From: Nitrococcus mobilis Nb-231
Lineage (GTDB): Bacteria; Pseudomonadota; Gammaproteobacteria; Nitrococcales; Nitrococcaceae
DNA length: 37,702 nucleotides
Reading direction: 5' to 3'
Assembly: GCF_000153205.1 (NCBI RefSeq)
Contig: NZ_CH672427.1
Location: 606,055 to 643,756, forward strand
Within the stretch, counting starts at the first letter, position 1. Every line of letters starts with the position of its first letter. The notes under the pieces were generated by a model, which was not told where the DNA came from, searched no databases, and worked only from the letters and a program-made list of their open reading frames with translations. The position numbers and the translations under genes were made by a program. Shown here in pieces: positions 27,587 to 36,132 of this stretch.

Positions 27587-28510
27587 ATGCCTGAACGTGC
27601 AGAGTGCAACTCATTGGCAGCGGACGAGGAGAGGCTGATCGGGGGCTTTCTCGACACGCTATGGATGGAACGCGGGTTGTCGGCTCATACTCTGAGCGCC
27701 TATCGCAGCGATCTTGTGGCCTACGCTCGTTGGTTGGAACGGCATGGCACAGGGTTGCTGCGGGCCGGTCGCGACGGTCCCACCGCCTATCTCGCCGAGC
27801 GCGTCCGCTCTGGGGTGAGACCGCGGACCACCGCTCGATTACTTTCTACTCTGCGCTGCTTTTATCGCCTGCAGTTGCGTGACGGGCGCTTGGCGGAGGA
27901 TCCGACCGCACAGCTGGATTCCCCCAAACTGGATCGGCCGCTGCCGGCCACTCTCAGCGAGCAAGAAGTGGAGGAGTTGTTAGCGGCGCCGGATTGCCAA
28001 AACCCCATCGGCTTGCGTGATCGCACAATGCTGGAGGTGGCCTATGCGACCGGGCTGCGGGTGTCCGAATTGGTGAGCCTGCGCCTCGGGCAGCTGAATC
28101 TTCGCCAAGGAATGGCGCGGATCATCGGTAAGGCCGATAAGGAGCGTTTGGTTCCCTTGGGGGATGAGGCCCAGGCTTGGCTCGAGGATTACCTGCAGGA
28201 TGCGCGCTCGGTGCTGCTCACCCACCCCTCGGCCTCCGTGCTGTTCATAACCCGCCGCGGTGAGGCCATGACGCGCCAGGCATTTTGGTACCGCATCAAA
28301 TACTATGCCCAGGTAGCCGGAATCAGCAAGCCGCTTTCGCCTCATACGCTGCGCCACTCTTTTGCCACTCACCTGCTGAATCACGGGGCCGATCTCAGAG
28401 TCGTGCAACTCCTGCTTGGCCACAGCGACCTGACCACAACGCAGATCTATACTCATGTTGCTCGGCAGCGTTTGCAGGAGCTCCATGCCCGCCATCATCC
28501 CCGGGGATGA
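27587..28510 (+). CDS. xerD: Site-specific tyrosine recombinase XerD
   Basis: XerD with XerC resolves chromosome dimers at dif. The 307-residue protein has the N-terminal SAM-like core-binding domain (FLDTLWMERGLSAHTLSAYRSD) and the catalytic domain with R158 in ATGLRVSEL, K182 in IGKADKERLVPLG, H253 and R256 in SPHTLRHSFATHLL, H279 in LLGHSDL, and nucleophile Y288 in TTTQIYTHV. All active residues are present. The ATG at 27587 was chosen on homology; its ribosome site is weak, and a GTG at 27569 is an alternative. It may be transcribed with the slipin. It converges with glgX. No integron or att site is apparent, so this is the housekeeping enzyme. Confidence 0.93.
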   Translation: MPERAECNSLAADEERLIGGFLDTLWMERGLSAHTLSAYRSDLVAYARWLERHGTGLLRAGRDGPTAYLAERVRSGVRPRTTARLLSTLRCFYRLQLRDGRLAEDPTAQLDSPKLDRPLPATLSEQEVEELLAAPDCQNPIGLRDRTMLEVAYATGLRVSELVSLRLGQLNLRQGMARIIGKADKERLVPLGDEAQAWLEDYLQDARSVLLTHPSASVLFITRRGEAMTRQAFWYRIKYYAQVAGISKPLSPHTLRHSFATHLLNHGADLRVVQLLLGHSDLTTTQIYTHVARQRLQELHARHHPRG

Positions 28511-28577
28511 ATTCGAGCCGCCGTTCGTGGCGCAGCGGCTGCCGGGTAACGTTTGCCGAGCGAGACGGCGCGGCGTG

Positions 28578-30701
28578 TCATGCCTCGGGCGTTGCCGGGT
28601 TGTCCGGCGAGCCGAAAAGCCGCGTCGAGCGTCCCGGGATCTCGACCGTCTCACCTCGGGCGTGAGTCACGCCGTCGGCGTCGCAGGTGCCTTCGTGAGT
28701 ATCCAGCAGGCGTTGCCAAACAAAATCGCCTTCGAGCTCGGGGAGCTTGAAGGCCACCGTTTCATGATGCGAATTAAATATCGCGAGCAGGATGCGCTCG
28801 CCTCGATCGCTTATGTAGGCCCGCTCCTCGCCGCGCTCGAGCAGCAGACCGATGCACCGGCTACCGGCGTCCCCCCACTCCTCATCGCTATAATCGTTCC
28901 CCGAGGGGCCGATCCAGCGGATCTTCATGCCGTCGCGAAAACTATACCGATGAAGCAGCGGCTGGTTCTGGCGCAGCTTGATCGCCTGACGGACGAATTC
29001 CGTGAGCGCCTGATCCGCGGCATCGATGGCATCCCAGTCCGTCCAGCTGAGCTCATTGTCTTGGCAATAGACATTGTTGTTGCCGTTTTGCGTCTGGCCG
29101 AACTCGTCACCCGCAAGCAGCATCGGTGTGCCGTGCGAGAGCAAAAGCGCCGTCAGCAGGTTGCGTTTTTGGCGCTCGCGTAACGTTCTGACCTCCGGCT
29201 CGTCGCTCGGCCCTTCGACGCCGCAGTTCCAGCTCAAGTTGTCGTTGCTGCCGTCCTGGTTGTCCTCGCCGTTGGCCTCGTTATGCTTTTCGTTGTAGGA
29301 GACAAGATCATTCAGGGTGAAGCCATCGTGCGCAGTGATGAAGTTGACGCTCGACCAGGGCCGCCGGCCATGCCAGTCGTAAAGGTCTCCGGAGCCGGTG
29401 ACCCGCGCCGCGAAGTCTCGAATCAGCCCTTCGTCGCCTTTCCAATAGCCACGTAACGTGTCGCGGTATTTTCCGTTCCACTCCGCCCACCCAGGGGGGA
29501 AGCGCCCGAGCTGGTAGCCGCCGGGCCCGATATCCCAGGGTTCGCCGATGAGCTTCACGTGCGCCAGCACCGGGTCCTGCCCCATGGCGTCGAAGAAACC
29601 GCCGCGCGGATTGAATCCGTCCTTCTCGCGGCCGAGGATGGTGCCGAGATCGAAACGAAAGCCGTCGACATGCATCTCCAGAACCCAATAGCGCAATGAG
29701 TCCATCACCATCTGCAGCACGCGCGGATGGCTGGTGTTGACGGTATTGCCCGTGCCGGTGTCATTGATGTAATAGCGTCGCTGCTCCGGCATCAGTCGGT
29801 AATAGGAAGCGTTGTCGATGCCTTTAAAGCACAGCGTCGGTCCGAGCTCGTTGCCTTCCGCGGTGTGGTTGTAGACCACGTCGAGAATCACCTCGAGGCC
29901 CGCCTCGTGCAAGCGCATGACCATTTCCTTGAACGAGTTCACCCCGCCTGGGCCGAGGTAACGCGGCTCCAGGGCGAAAAAGCCGATCGAGTTGTAACCC
30001 CAGTAATTTCTCAAGCCCTTGTCGAGCAGCGGCTGATCCTGAACGAAAGCATGAATGGGCAAGAGCTCGACGGAGGTGACGCCTAGGCTTTTGATATAGT
30101 CGACCACCGCCTTTTGTCCGAGTCCTTTGAAGTTGCCGCGAAGCTCTGGCGGCACCGCCGGATGGCGCATCGTATAGCCGCGCACATGCGTTTCGTAGAA
30201 GATGGTGCGTTCCCAGGGCACGCGCGGGCGCTCATCGCCGGTCCAGTCGAAGGTCGGATCGATGACTTCGCATTTGGGCATGCCTTCAGCGCTGTCTCGG
30301 TCGTCGTAGGACAAATCCCGCTTATCCGAGTCAAGCCGATAGCCGTAATGTGCCTCCGACCAGCGCAGCTCGCCGGCGAACGCCTTAGCGTACGGATCGA
30401 GCAAAAGCTTGTGGGGATTGAACCGATGCCCATTCTCCGGGTCGTAGGGTCCGTGAACTCGATAGCCGTAGAGCGTGCCGGGGCCGACTTCCGGCAGGTA
30501 GCCGTGCCAGACTTCGTTGGTATACTCCGGCAGCTCGATACGTTCGACCTCGTGGTGTTCGGTGGGATGAAAAAGGCAAAGCTCCACCTTTTCGGCATGC
30601 ACGGAAAACAAGGCGAAGTTGGTGCCCTCGCCATCCCACGTGGCGCCTAACGGCGCCGGTAGCCCGCCGAGTACCCGGCGGCTGGTATTGTTGTTGCTCA
30701 T
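28578..30701 (-). CDS. glgX: Glycogen debranching enzyme (GlgX, GH13)
   Basis: It hydrolyses alpha-1,6 branches of limit dextrins left by phosphorylase. The 707-residue protein has an N-terminal CBM48 domain (residues about 10-110, GTNFALFSVHAEKVELCLF) and the GH13_11 barrel: motif I DVVYNHT, nucleophile D351 in GFRFDLGTIL, acid/base E387 in IGEPWDIG, and D459 in TAHDGFT. The family insert NEANGEDNQDGSNDNLSWNC and the C-terminal beta domain are present. It lies about 21 kb from the other glycogen genes on the opposite strand. Two same-strand genes upstream, a galactose-binding-fold protein (75-base gap) and a membrane protein, could share its transcript. Confidence 0.96.
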   Translation of the reverse strand: MSNNNTSRRVLGGLPAPLGATWDGEGTNFALFSVHAEKVELCLFHPTEHHEVERIELPEYTNEVWHGYLPEVGPGTLYGYRVHGPYDPENGHRFNPHKLLLDPYAKAFAGELRWSEAHYGYRLDSDKRDLSYDDRDSAEGMPKCEVIDPTFDWTGDERPRVPWERTIFYETHVRGYTMRHPAVPPELRGNFKGLGQKAVVDYIKSLGVTSVELLPIHAFVQDQPLLDKGLRNYWGYNSIGFFALEPRYLGPGGVNSFKEMVMRLHEAGLEVILDVVYNHTAEGNELGPTLCFKGIDNASYYRLMPEQRRYYINDTGTGNTVNTSHPRVLQMVMDSLRYWVLEMHVDGFRFDLGTILGREKDGFNPRGGFFDAMGQDPVLAHVKLIGEPWDIGPGGYQLGRFPPGWAEWNGKYRDTLRGYWKGDEGLIRDFAARVTGSGDLYDWHGRRPWSSVNFITAHDGFTLNDLVSYNEKHNEANGEDNQDGSNDNLSWNCGVEGPSDEPEVRTLRERQKRNLLTALLLSHGTPMLLAGDEFGQTQNGNNNVYCQDNELSWTDWDAIDAADQALTEFVRQAIKLRQNQPLLHRYSFRDGMKIRWIGPSGNDYSDEEWGDAGSRCIGLLLERGEERAYISDRGERILLAIFNSHHETVAFKLPELEGDFVWQRLLDTHEGTCDADGVTHARGETVEIPGRSTRLFGSPDNPATPEA

Positions 30702-30776
30702 GGTTGTCTGCCAGACAGGTTAAAGGTTTGTTTTGTTTGTGCTTTCAATGCCGCTCTCCGATCGGCTCGTAAGCAT

Positions 30777-31250
30777 TTACCCCAGGCGCAACTCGGTGAG
30801 CGACGCGCGGGCGCTGCCGCCGCTGATGTCGGGAATGATTCGTAGCTCAAAGGCGGTTACCCCCGTAAGGTCCACTCGAAAATCCTCGACTTCCTCGCTG
30901 GTATGCGGTGGACTGAACGTATACTGCTGACGCACGAGTTCGCGGAAATTGTGTCCATCCGGTGACCAGTGCAGAACGAACTCCTGCATCCGTGGAATCT
31001 CGATCTCGTGGAAAACGATGCGTATACGCTCGATTCTGAGCGCTTCGTCGAACAGCAGGCGAATAACCTGCTCTCCCGCTTCGGCGGCACGCCAGCCGGT
31101 TTCCATGTCCGCTCGGAATGCCAATTCAATGGGATACGCCGGGTCTTCAGAGCTGATTTCGACCTGCGCGAAGCGCTCTACGTTCAACCATTTCGCTCGA
31201 TTGCCGATGGGGCTATATGGCGCGTTTTGCGCAATGATCCGCTTTCGCAT
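30777..31250 (-). CDS. Protein with a discoidin/XRCC1-N-like galactose-binding fold
   Basis: The 157-residue protein is all-beta in character. KWLNVERFAQVEISSEDPAYP near the start, GEQVIRLLFDEALRIERIRI, FVLHWSPDGHNFRELVRQQY and LTGVTAFELRIIPD at the end follow the strand pattern of F5/8 type C (discoidin) domains, which bind carbohydrate or protein ligands. There is no signal peptide. The ATG at 31250 lacks a clear ribosome site. It is directly upstream of glgX, so glucan binding is an attractive guess, but nothing in the sequence proves it. Confidence 0.65.
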   Translation of the reverse strand: MRKRIIAQNAPYSPIGNRAKWLNVERFAQVEISSEDPAYPIELAFRADMETGWRAAEAGEQVIRLLFDEALRIERIRIVFHEIEIPRMQEFVLHWSPDGHNFRELVRQQYTFSPPHTSEEVEDFRVDLTGVTAFELRIIPDISGGSARASLTELRLG

Positions 31251-31296
31251 TGGTTTTGTCGCAGCAGTTAGCTGTGAAGTGTATTGCGGCTGCTAC

Positions 31297-32283
31297 CTAA
31301 CGCCGGGCCATCCCCGCACGGGTACGGCGGGGACTTCCCACCATGCCGCCAACCGCTGCGGCGACACCGCCGAGCACTAAGGCGACGAACGCCCATAATG
31401 CAGCAGCGGAAATTGTTTCAGCCGCCTTCTGGCTTGCCTGCACAGCGGTTTCTTTTGCCTGATCGGCAACCTGTTGTGCTTGATTGATCGCCTGTTGGGC
31501 TTGTTGAGTCCAGCGCTCGGCTATTTTTTTAGCCGTTTCAGGATCCTTGTCCGTGCGTGCGGCGATGACGTTCGCCAAGTCTTCGGTGTCGACCGCTTGG
31601 GCACCTTGTTTGATCGATTGAACGATTTTATCGATAGCTTGATTGAGATCCCGTTGTGCATCGCCCGGCGAGACGGCAACATCTTGGGCTGCGCGTTGTG
31701 CACTCTGCGTGGCCTGCTGCGCTTCGTCTTTGATCTGCTCGGCACTGCCTGTCTGCTGTAGTAGCTGTCGAGCCTCCTGGCGAATCGAGCGTAGGCTCAG
31801 ATCTTGCTCGTCTAGCGCTTGTTGCGCCATTTGTTTTGCTTCGGGCGCAACAGCCGCCACCCCTTCTCCGAGCAACCCCATTCCTTGGCCGACGACATTG
31901 GCGGCACCGCTAAGCAGATTGCCGACAGCCGTGGTCATCAAATAAAACGACAGTAGCGTGATCAGTCCCCAAGCGACGATGCCATGCAGAATCCCATCTA
32001 AGGCTTTGGGCATGTTGGCGAGGTGGCCGGCCGTCCAACCGCCGGCGAATAAGGCGATAAGACTGGAAATCACCAGCCAGATGCCGCTTCCTATCCCGAT
32101 CCCGCTGAGGGGGGCCTGCTCACTCGCCGGGTCGATTAGCCCAGCCCCCAAGGAGAGCCCTAACAGGTTGAGCGTCAGTTGCACGACTAGCGCTACGACT
32201 ACTCCTGCAAAGATGCTGCGCCAAGATATGCGCCGTACAGGCTGTGGCTCATGCAGGGCCAAGGTTTCACTATGATTCGCCAC
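31297..32283 (-). CDS. Membrane protein with long Gln/Ala coiled coil, unknown function
   Basis: A 328-residue protein starting at GTG (32283) with GAGGT upstream. Hydrophobic segments lie at about 22-48, 63-86, 98-126 and 292-316. Between the third and fourth is a 160-residue soluble stretch rich in Gln, Ala and Glu with heptad-like spacing (QQALDEQDLSLRSIRQEARQ, DEAQQATQSAQRAAQD). The N-terminal part (WRSIFAGVVVALVVQLTLNL, GIGSGIWLVISSLIALFAGG) resembles membrane proteins annotated as PhnA-like or YrzE-like. The tail is basic. It lies upstream of the discoidin-like gene and glgX on the same strand. Confidence 0.7.
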   Translation of the reverse strand: MANHSETLALHEPQPVRRISWRSIFAGVVVALVVQLTLNLLGLSLGAGLIDPASEQAPLSGIGIGSGIWLVISSLIALFAGGWTAGHLANMPKALDGILHGIVAWGLITLLSFYLMTTAVGNLLSGAANVVGQGMGLLGEGVAAVAPEAKQMAQQALDEQDLSLRSIRQEARQLLQQTGSAEQIKDEAQQATQSAQRAAQDVAVSPGDAQRDLNQAIDKIVQSIKQGAQAVDTEDLANVIAARTDKDPETAKKIAERWTQQAQQAINQAQQVADQAKETAVQASQKAAETISAAALWAFVALVLGGVAAAVGGMVGSPRRTRAGMARR

Positions 32284-32668
32284 TTCGGGTACCTCAAATG
32301 TGGAAAATAGTTCATGATCTAATGAGTTTCACAAGTGTTTAGACTTAAAATTTCAACAATGACTCCCGAGCGAGGAAATAATTTCTCCGGCGCGAACACC
32401 CACGTTTGCGCGGGGCCAAGGGGCTGCGACTCGGTTTTCTTGCTGCAGCGGGGAGCGCATCGCGTTCGGCAGCGCAACATTACTTAGGGATGGGCGGCGG
32501 ACGCCGATTTGGCAGTCAGTGCTGATGTCGATCAGGTCGAACCTGACCAGCGGACGATACGAGTTATCGTGAGCACGGCGGGGTGGCGCTCGTTTATACA
32601 CCCTCGCGCCTATTATTGTTGATACTGACTATCGTGCCTGCGATGTCCTAATCGAAGGAGTTGGCGGC
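32284..32668. other. Intergenic region of 385 bases with two small inverted repeats
   Basis: This divergent region should carry promoters for the genes on both sides. TCAGGTCGAACCTGA (32532-32546) and ACGATACGAGTTATCGT (32554-32570) are short hairpins eight bases apart. 32290-32360 is AT-rich. I see no convincing gene; a minus-strand frame at 32353-32601 has no recognisable features. Confidence 0.4.
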
Positions 32669-34027
32669 ATGCGCCTGCTGGATGCGGTATTGGCCTTCTC
32701 TCTGACGATCGCGATACTGGCTACGGTCGTTACGACGTTGATAGAGGGGATGCTGCGAGCCGCGCGGCTGCGCAAAAAGAACCTCGTCGAAGTTGTCAAG
32801 CGGTTGAATGATGAGCTCAAAATGGGGCCATTAAACCTGAGTCCGGCGGAGCGCCGGAAATTCGCAGTTTCGGTTATACAAAATCCGCTAAAGACTTCGG
32901 TCCGAGAACGGGCGAAACACGCGAATGATGCGTCGATTGAGCACTACTTGCAGTCGACAGGAAGAGCTTCGACGCGCGGTAAGCCTATACTCCGGCGGGT
33001 GGCTCTCACTTTGGCGCATCTATTCTGGGATCCCCAACGGGGCCCCCTTTACGATAAGGTGTCGCTGGAGCATGTATTGCGCCGGCTCGCCGACACCGAA
33101 TCCGTGCAACGAATCTGCCGTGAGGCCAGCGAGTTCGCGCAAACCGAACTCAATCGACTGGCGCGCAAGTACGAAGAACTCGTCTCGGCCGTATCGGCGA
33201 ACTTCAAGCGTGATACCCAACTGTGGTCGATAGCCGTAGGGGTCCTACTGGCGGTAGGCGCCAACATTGACGGCGTACGCCTCCTCGAGACCTATGCGCG
33301 GGACGGCAACCTCGCCGCCACTTTAATCGAACGGCAGGATCAGCTCAGTAGCGGCCAAGCCTACCGGGACGCGGCAGTTGCAGCGCCTGGGACAACCGAG
33401 GTGCACTCGGCAACAGCGCCTGGAGATTCGGACTTGGGAGTGGGTGACCCAATACCGCCCGGCATCTCGGCGGGATCACAGCCGAGGAATCAAGAGAATT
33501 CAGGCACCGGCCCACAACTCGGGCCGTTTCCGCAAGAGGTATTCCGCGCGCATAGACAGATCATCGACCTCATAGCACTGGGGATTCCGATTGGTTGGGA
33601 CTTGTATCCTGCCTGCGGTTACCGAGCGCCGGCTACCCACCAGAGCACCACGCCGATTGCCGACGATCCGTACTGTCAGAAACTTGCGGCCGCGCAGAAA
33701 ACGCCGCCCTTGGCCACCGCTTCAATAGGCAAGCGAATCGGTTATACCGCAGCCAACGACCCGATCGGCGTATTGCAATGGTTTGTCAAAGTCATCGTTA
33801 CCGGTCTGCTCATCGGTCTCGGCGCGCCCTTTTGGTTCGACGTCGCCAAGCGGTTGGCGCAGATCCGCCAAGCGGGTAATTTCGAGAACGCCGCGGCAGA
33901 GGTTCGGATGTCGGGCAAGGATGCGAACGGAGACCCGGCGGTGCGCAATAGGATTGTCCGTGCTGTTGTGGCAGACGCGGTTGCGACCGAGCATCCTGTC
34001 GAGCCGCCGCTTACCTCAAAGCCCTAA
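32669..34027 (+). CDS. Uncharacterised membrane protein with GAPFWFD motif
   Basis: The 452-residue protein has hydrophobic segments at about 5-30, 188-206 and 368-388. A weaker one lies near 291-308. Charged soluble stretches separate them; the third (about 225-285) is low-complexity, rich in Pro, Gly and Ser. The last membrane segment ends in GLGAPFWFDVAKRLAQIR, a motif I have seen at the end of membrane proteins of unknown function in many bacteria. AAGGAG eight bases before the ATG supports the start. It is monocistronic and converges with the rhodanese gene. Function unknown. Confidence 0.7.
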   Translation: MRLLDAVLAFSLTIAILATVVTTLIEGMLRAARLRKKNLVEVVKRLNDELKMGPLNLSPAERRKFAVSVIQNPLKTSVRERAKHANDASIEHYLQSTGRASTRGKPILRRVALTLAHLFWDPQRGPLYDKVSLEHVLRRLADTESVQRICREASEFAQTELNRLARKYEELVSAVSANFKRDTQLWSIAVGVLLAVGANIDGVRLLETYARDGNLAATLIERQDQLSSGQAYRDAAVAAPGTTEVHSATAPGDSDLGVGDPIPPGISAGSQPRNQENSGTGPQLGPFPQEVFRAHRQIIDLIALGIPIGWDLYPACGYRAPATHQSTTPIADDPYCQKLAAAQKTPPLATASIGKRIGYTAANDPIGVLQWFVKVIVTGLLIGLGAPFWFDVAKRLAQIRQAGNFENAAAEVRMSGKDANGDPAVRNRIVRAVVADAVATEHPVEPPLTSKP

Positions 34028-34058
34028 AGCGGCCCGCCTAGCACGCGCCTTGGAGCCC

Positions 34059-34883
34059 TTAATCGACTTCAATCGGCAGATCCGCATCGTTGCCCCACTC
34101 GGACCAGGAGCCGTCGTAGCCGCGCACCTGCGGATAGCCGAGGGACTTGAGCACGATAAAAGTATGGGCGGAGCGCTGGTGTGACTGGCAGTGGGTAATG
34201 ATGGCCTTATCGGGGGTGATGCCGCGCTCGTTAAGCTGCTCCCGAAGTTCCGCGGGAGGACGCAATCGCAGGTGATTCTCTGGATCGATCGCTTGCGTCC
34301 ACTCGAAGTTCACCGCCCCCGGGATGTGGCCGCCGCGCAACGATCGCAGTTCCTCGCCGCGGTATTCGGCCGGGGAGCGGACATCCAGCACGAGCGTGTG
34401 CGCATCGTCCAGGTGCTGGAGGATGTAGTCCCGATCGGCGCGCGCTGCCGGGTTGCGCAGCTTGGCTCGATAAGTCGACGGAACCGGTGCGCGCGGCGTG
34501 GACTCCAAGGGCCGCTGTTCCGCCCGCCAGGCGCGTAAGCCGCCGTTTAGCAGCGAGTAGCTAAAGTGACCGAGTACATCGAGTGTCCAGAGTAGGCGGC
34601 TTGCTCGAGCGTTGCGCTCATCGTCGTAGGCGACGACATGCCGCTCCTCGGTCAACCCCAGCGCCGAGAACAGCTCGGTGAGATGCGCCTCATCCGGTAG
34701 CCTGCCCACAGCGGGTGGCTCGCCTCGAACGAGCGCCGAGTAATCGAGTTGAACAGCTCCAGGGATATGCCCGATGTTATCGGTCTGCGGCGAGGACAAA
34801 TCGATCAGCAGCAGCCGAGGATTGGCCAGATGACGCTCCAACTCCTCGGGCTCTACCAGCAAAGGGAGAAGATGGTCTGTCAT
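34059..34883 (-). CDS. Two-domain rhodanese (sulfurtransferase)
   Basis: Thiosulfate or 3-mercaptopyruvate sulfurtransferase. The 274-residue protein has an inactive N-terminal rhodanese domain (LLIDLSSPQTDNIGHIPGA, VVAYDDERNARASRLLW, LLNGGLRAW) and a catalytic C-terminal one (LVLDVRSPAEYRGE, RGGHIPGAVNFEWTQA) with the active Cys at C232 in ITHCQSHQRSAH. The loop differs from the CRxGxR of thiosulfate-specific enzymes. AAGGAG precedes the ATG at 34883, which overlaps the glcF stop as ATGA, so translation is coupled to the glycolate oxidase operon. The open frame back to 35195 overlaps glcF and was rejected. Confidence 0.9.
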   Translation of the reverse strand: MTDHLLPLLVEPEELERHLANPRLLLIDLSSPQTDNIGHIPGAVQLDYSALVRGEPPAVGRLPDEAHLTELFSALGLTEERHVVAYDDERNARASRLLWTLDVLGHFSYSLLNGGLRAWRAEQRPLESTPRAPVPSTYRAKLRNPAARADRDYILQHLDDAHTLVLDVRSPAEYRGEELRSLRGGHIPGAVNFEWTQAIDPENHLRLRPPAELREQLNERGITPDKAIITHCQSHQRSAHTFIVLKSLGYPQVRGYDGSWSEWGNDADLPIEVD

Positions 34884-36118
34884 CGCAGGCTCCTTGGTGC
34901 GCTCGGCTTGATGTCGATGAGTTCCAACCAGTGTCGTACCGGCACGCTGGAGCCCTCGGCCAGATGGGTCAGGCAACCGATATTCGCCGTGGCGATCAGC
35001 TGCGGCTGACCGGACATGAGGCTGTGCAGCTTCTGCGTTCGCAACTGCGCGGCGAGCTTGGGCTGCAACACGGAGTAGGTCCCCGCCGAGCCGCAACAGA
35101 TATGAGGGTCCGCCACCGGCGTGAGCTCGAAGCCGACCTTCGTAAGCAGCCGCTCGACCCGCCCCGGCAGCCTTAACGCGTGCTGCAGCGTACAAGGGGC
35201 CTGGAAGGCGATTTGCCGCGGCACGTCGGCGGCCGGGACGAGCGCCTCGGCATGAGCCTCCAACAGCTCGACCGGGTCTATCGTCAACTCGGTCACCCGC
35301 TTGGCTTTGGCGGCGTAGCTAGGATCTGAACGCAGCTGATGAGCGTAGTCTTTGAGCTGGGCGCCACAGCCGCTCGCGTTCACCACGATGGCCTCGGCGC
35401 CGCCTTCCACATGAGGCCACCAGGCATCGATGTTGCGTTGCATGCGGTCGCGGGCGGTAGCCGGATGGCCGAGGTGCTGGTCGATCGCGCCGCAGCAACC
35501 GGCTTTAGGCGAGCGGATCACCGCAATATCCAGACCGTCCAGGAGACGGGCCGTTTGCGGATTGAGCGTAGGCTCCAACGCCGGCTGTACACACCCTTCG
35601 AGCAGCAAGACCTTGCGTGGCCGGCTGCGCGCGATGGGCCAGGCCGGCGCTTGGCGCCGGGGTTGGATCTTTTTGGCCAGCGGGGCCGGCAGGAGCGGTC
35701 GGAAGGCACGGCCGAGCGCGAGCAGGCTGCCAAACAGCCGGCGCCGGGGCAGCACGAGCCGCAAGCCAAGCTGCATGAGGCGCTGATGGAGCCGGCGCGG
35801 TACGCGTTGTTCGACGAGCGTACGGCCCAAATCGGCCAACCGGCTGTATTGAACGCCGGACGGGCAGGTCGTTTCGCAGGCACGGCAGGTGAGACAGCGA
35901 TCCAGGTGCAGCTGAATGCTCGGGCTGGGCCGCTCGCCCTCCAAGACCTGTTTGATCTGGTAGATACGGCCGCGCGGGCTGTCCAGCTCATCGCCCAGTA
36001 AGCGATAGGTGGGGCAGGTCGCCAGGCAGAAGCCGCAGTGGGTGCACTTGCGCAGTATCTGATCCGCTTCCTGACCGTCGGGGGTGTCCTTGATGAATTC
36101 GGCTAGACGTGTCTGCAT
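34880..36118 (-). CDS. glcF: Glycolate oxidase iron-sulfur subunit
   Basis: GlcF passes electrons from the flavin subunits of glycolate dehydrogenase to the respiratory chain at the inner membrane. The 412-residue protein carries two 4Fe-4S motifs, CTHCGFCLATCP (C25, C28, C31, C35) and CLTCRACETTCP (C75, C78, C81, C85). Two CCG domains follow, with AGCCGAIDQH and HICCGSAGTY. Length and order match the family. It starts 14 bases after glcE and its stop overlaps the rhodanese start. Confidence 0.95.
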   Translation of the reverse strand: MQTRLAEFIKDTPDGQEADQILRKCTHCGFCLATCPTYRLLGDELDSPRGRIYQIKQVLEGERPSPSIQLHLDRCLTCRACETTCPSGVQYSRLADLGRTLVEQRVPRRLHQRLMQLGLRLVLPRRRLFGSLLALGRAFRPLLPAPLAKKIQPRRQAPAWPIARSRPRKVLLLEGCVQPALEPTLNPQTARLLDGLDIAVIRSPKAGCCGAIDQHLGHPATARDRMQRNIDAWWPHVEGGAEAIVVNASGCGAQLKDYAHQLRSDPSYAAKAKRVTELTIDPVELLEAHAEALVPAADVPRQIAFQAPCTLQHALRLPGRVERLLTKVGFELTPVADPHICCGSAGTYSVLQPKLAAQLRTQKLHSLMSGQPQLIATANIGCLTHLAEGSSVPVRHWLELIDIKPSAPRSLR

Positions 36119-36132
36119 AACCTCATCTTAGT

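Noticed and set aside
27587-28510. XerD as an integrase of a mobile element
   Set aside because: It has full housekeeping XerD features and length, and no attachment repeats or cargo genes flank it.
32353-32601. Minus-strand ORF of 82 codons
   Set aside because: No ribosome site, no motif and atypical composition in a divergent promoter region.
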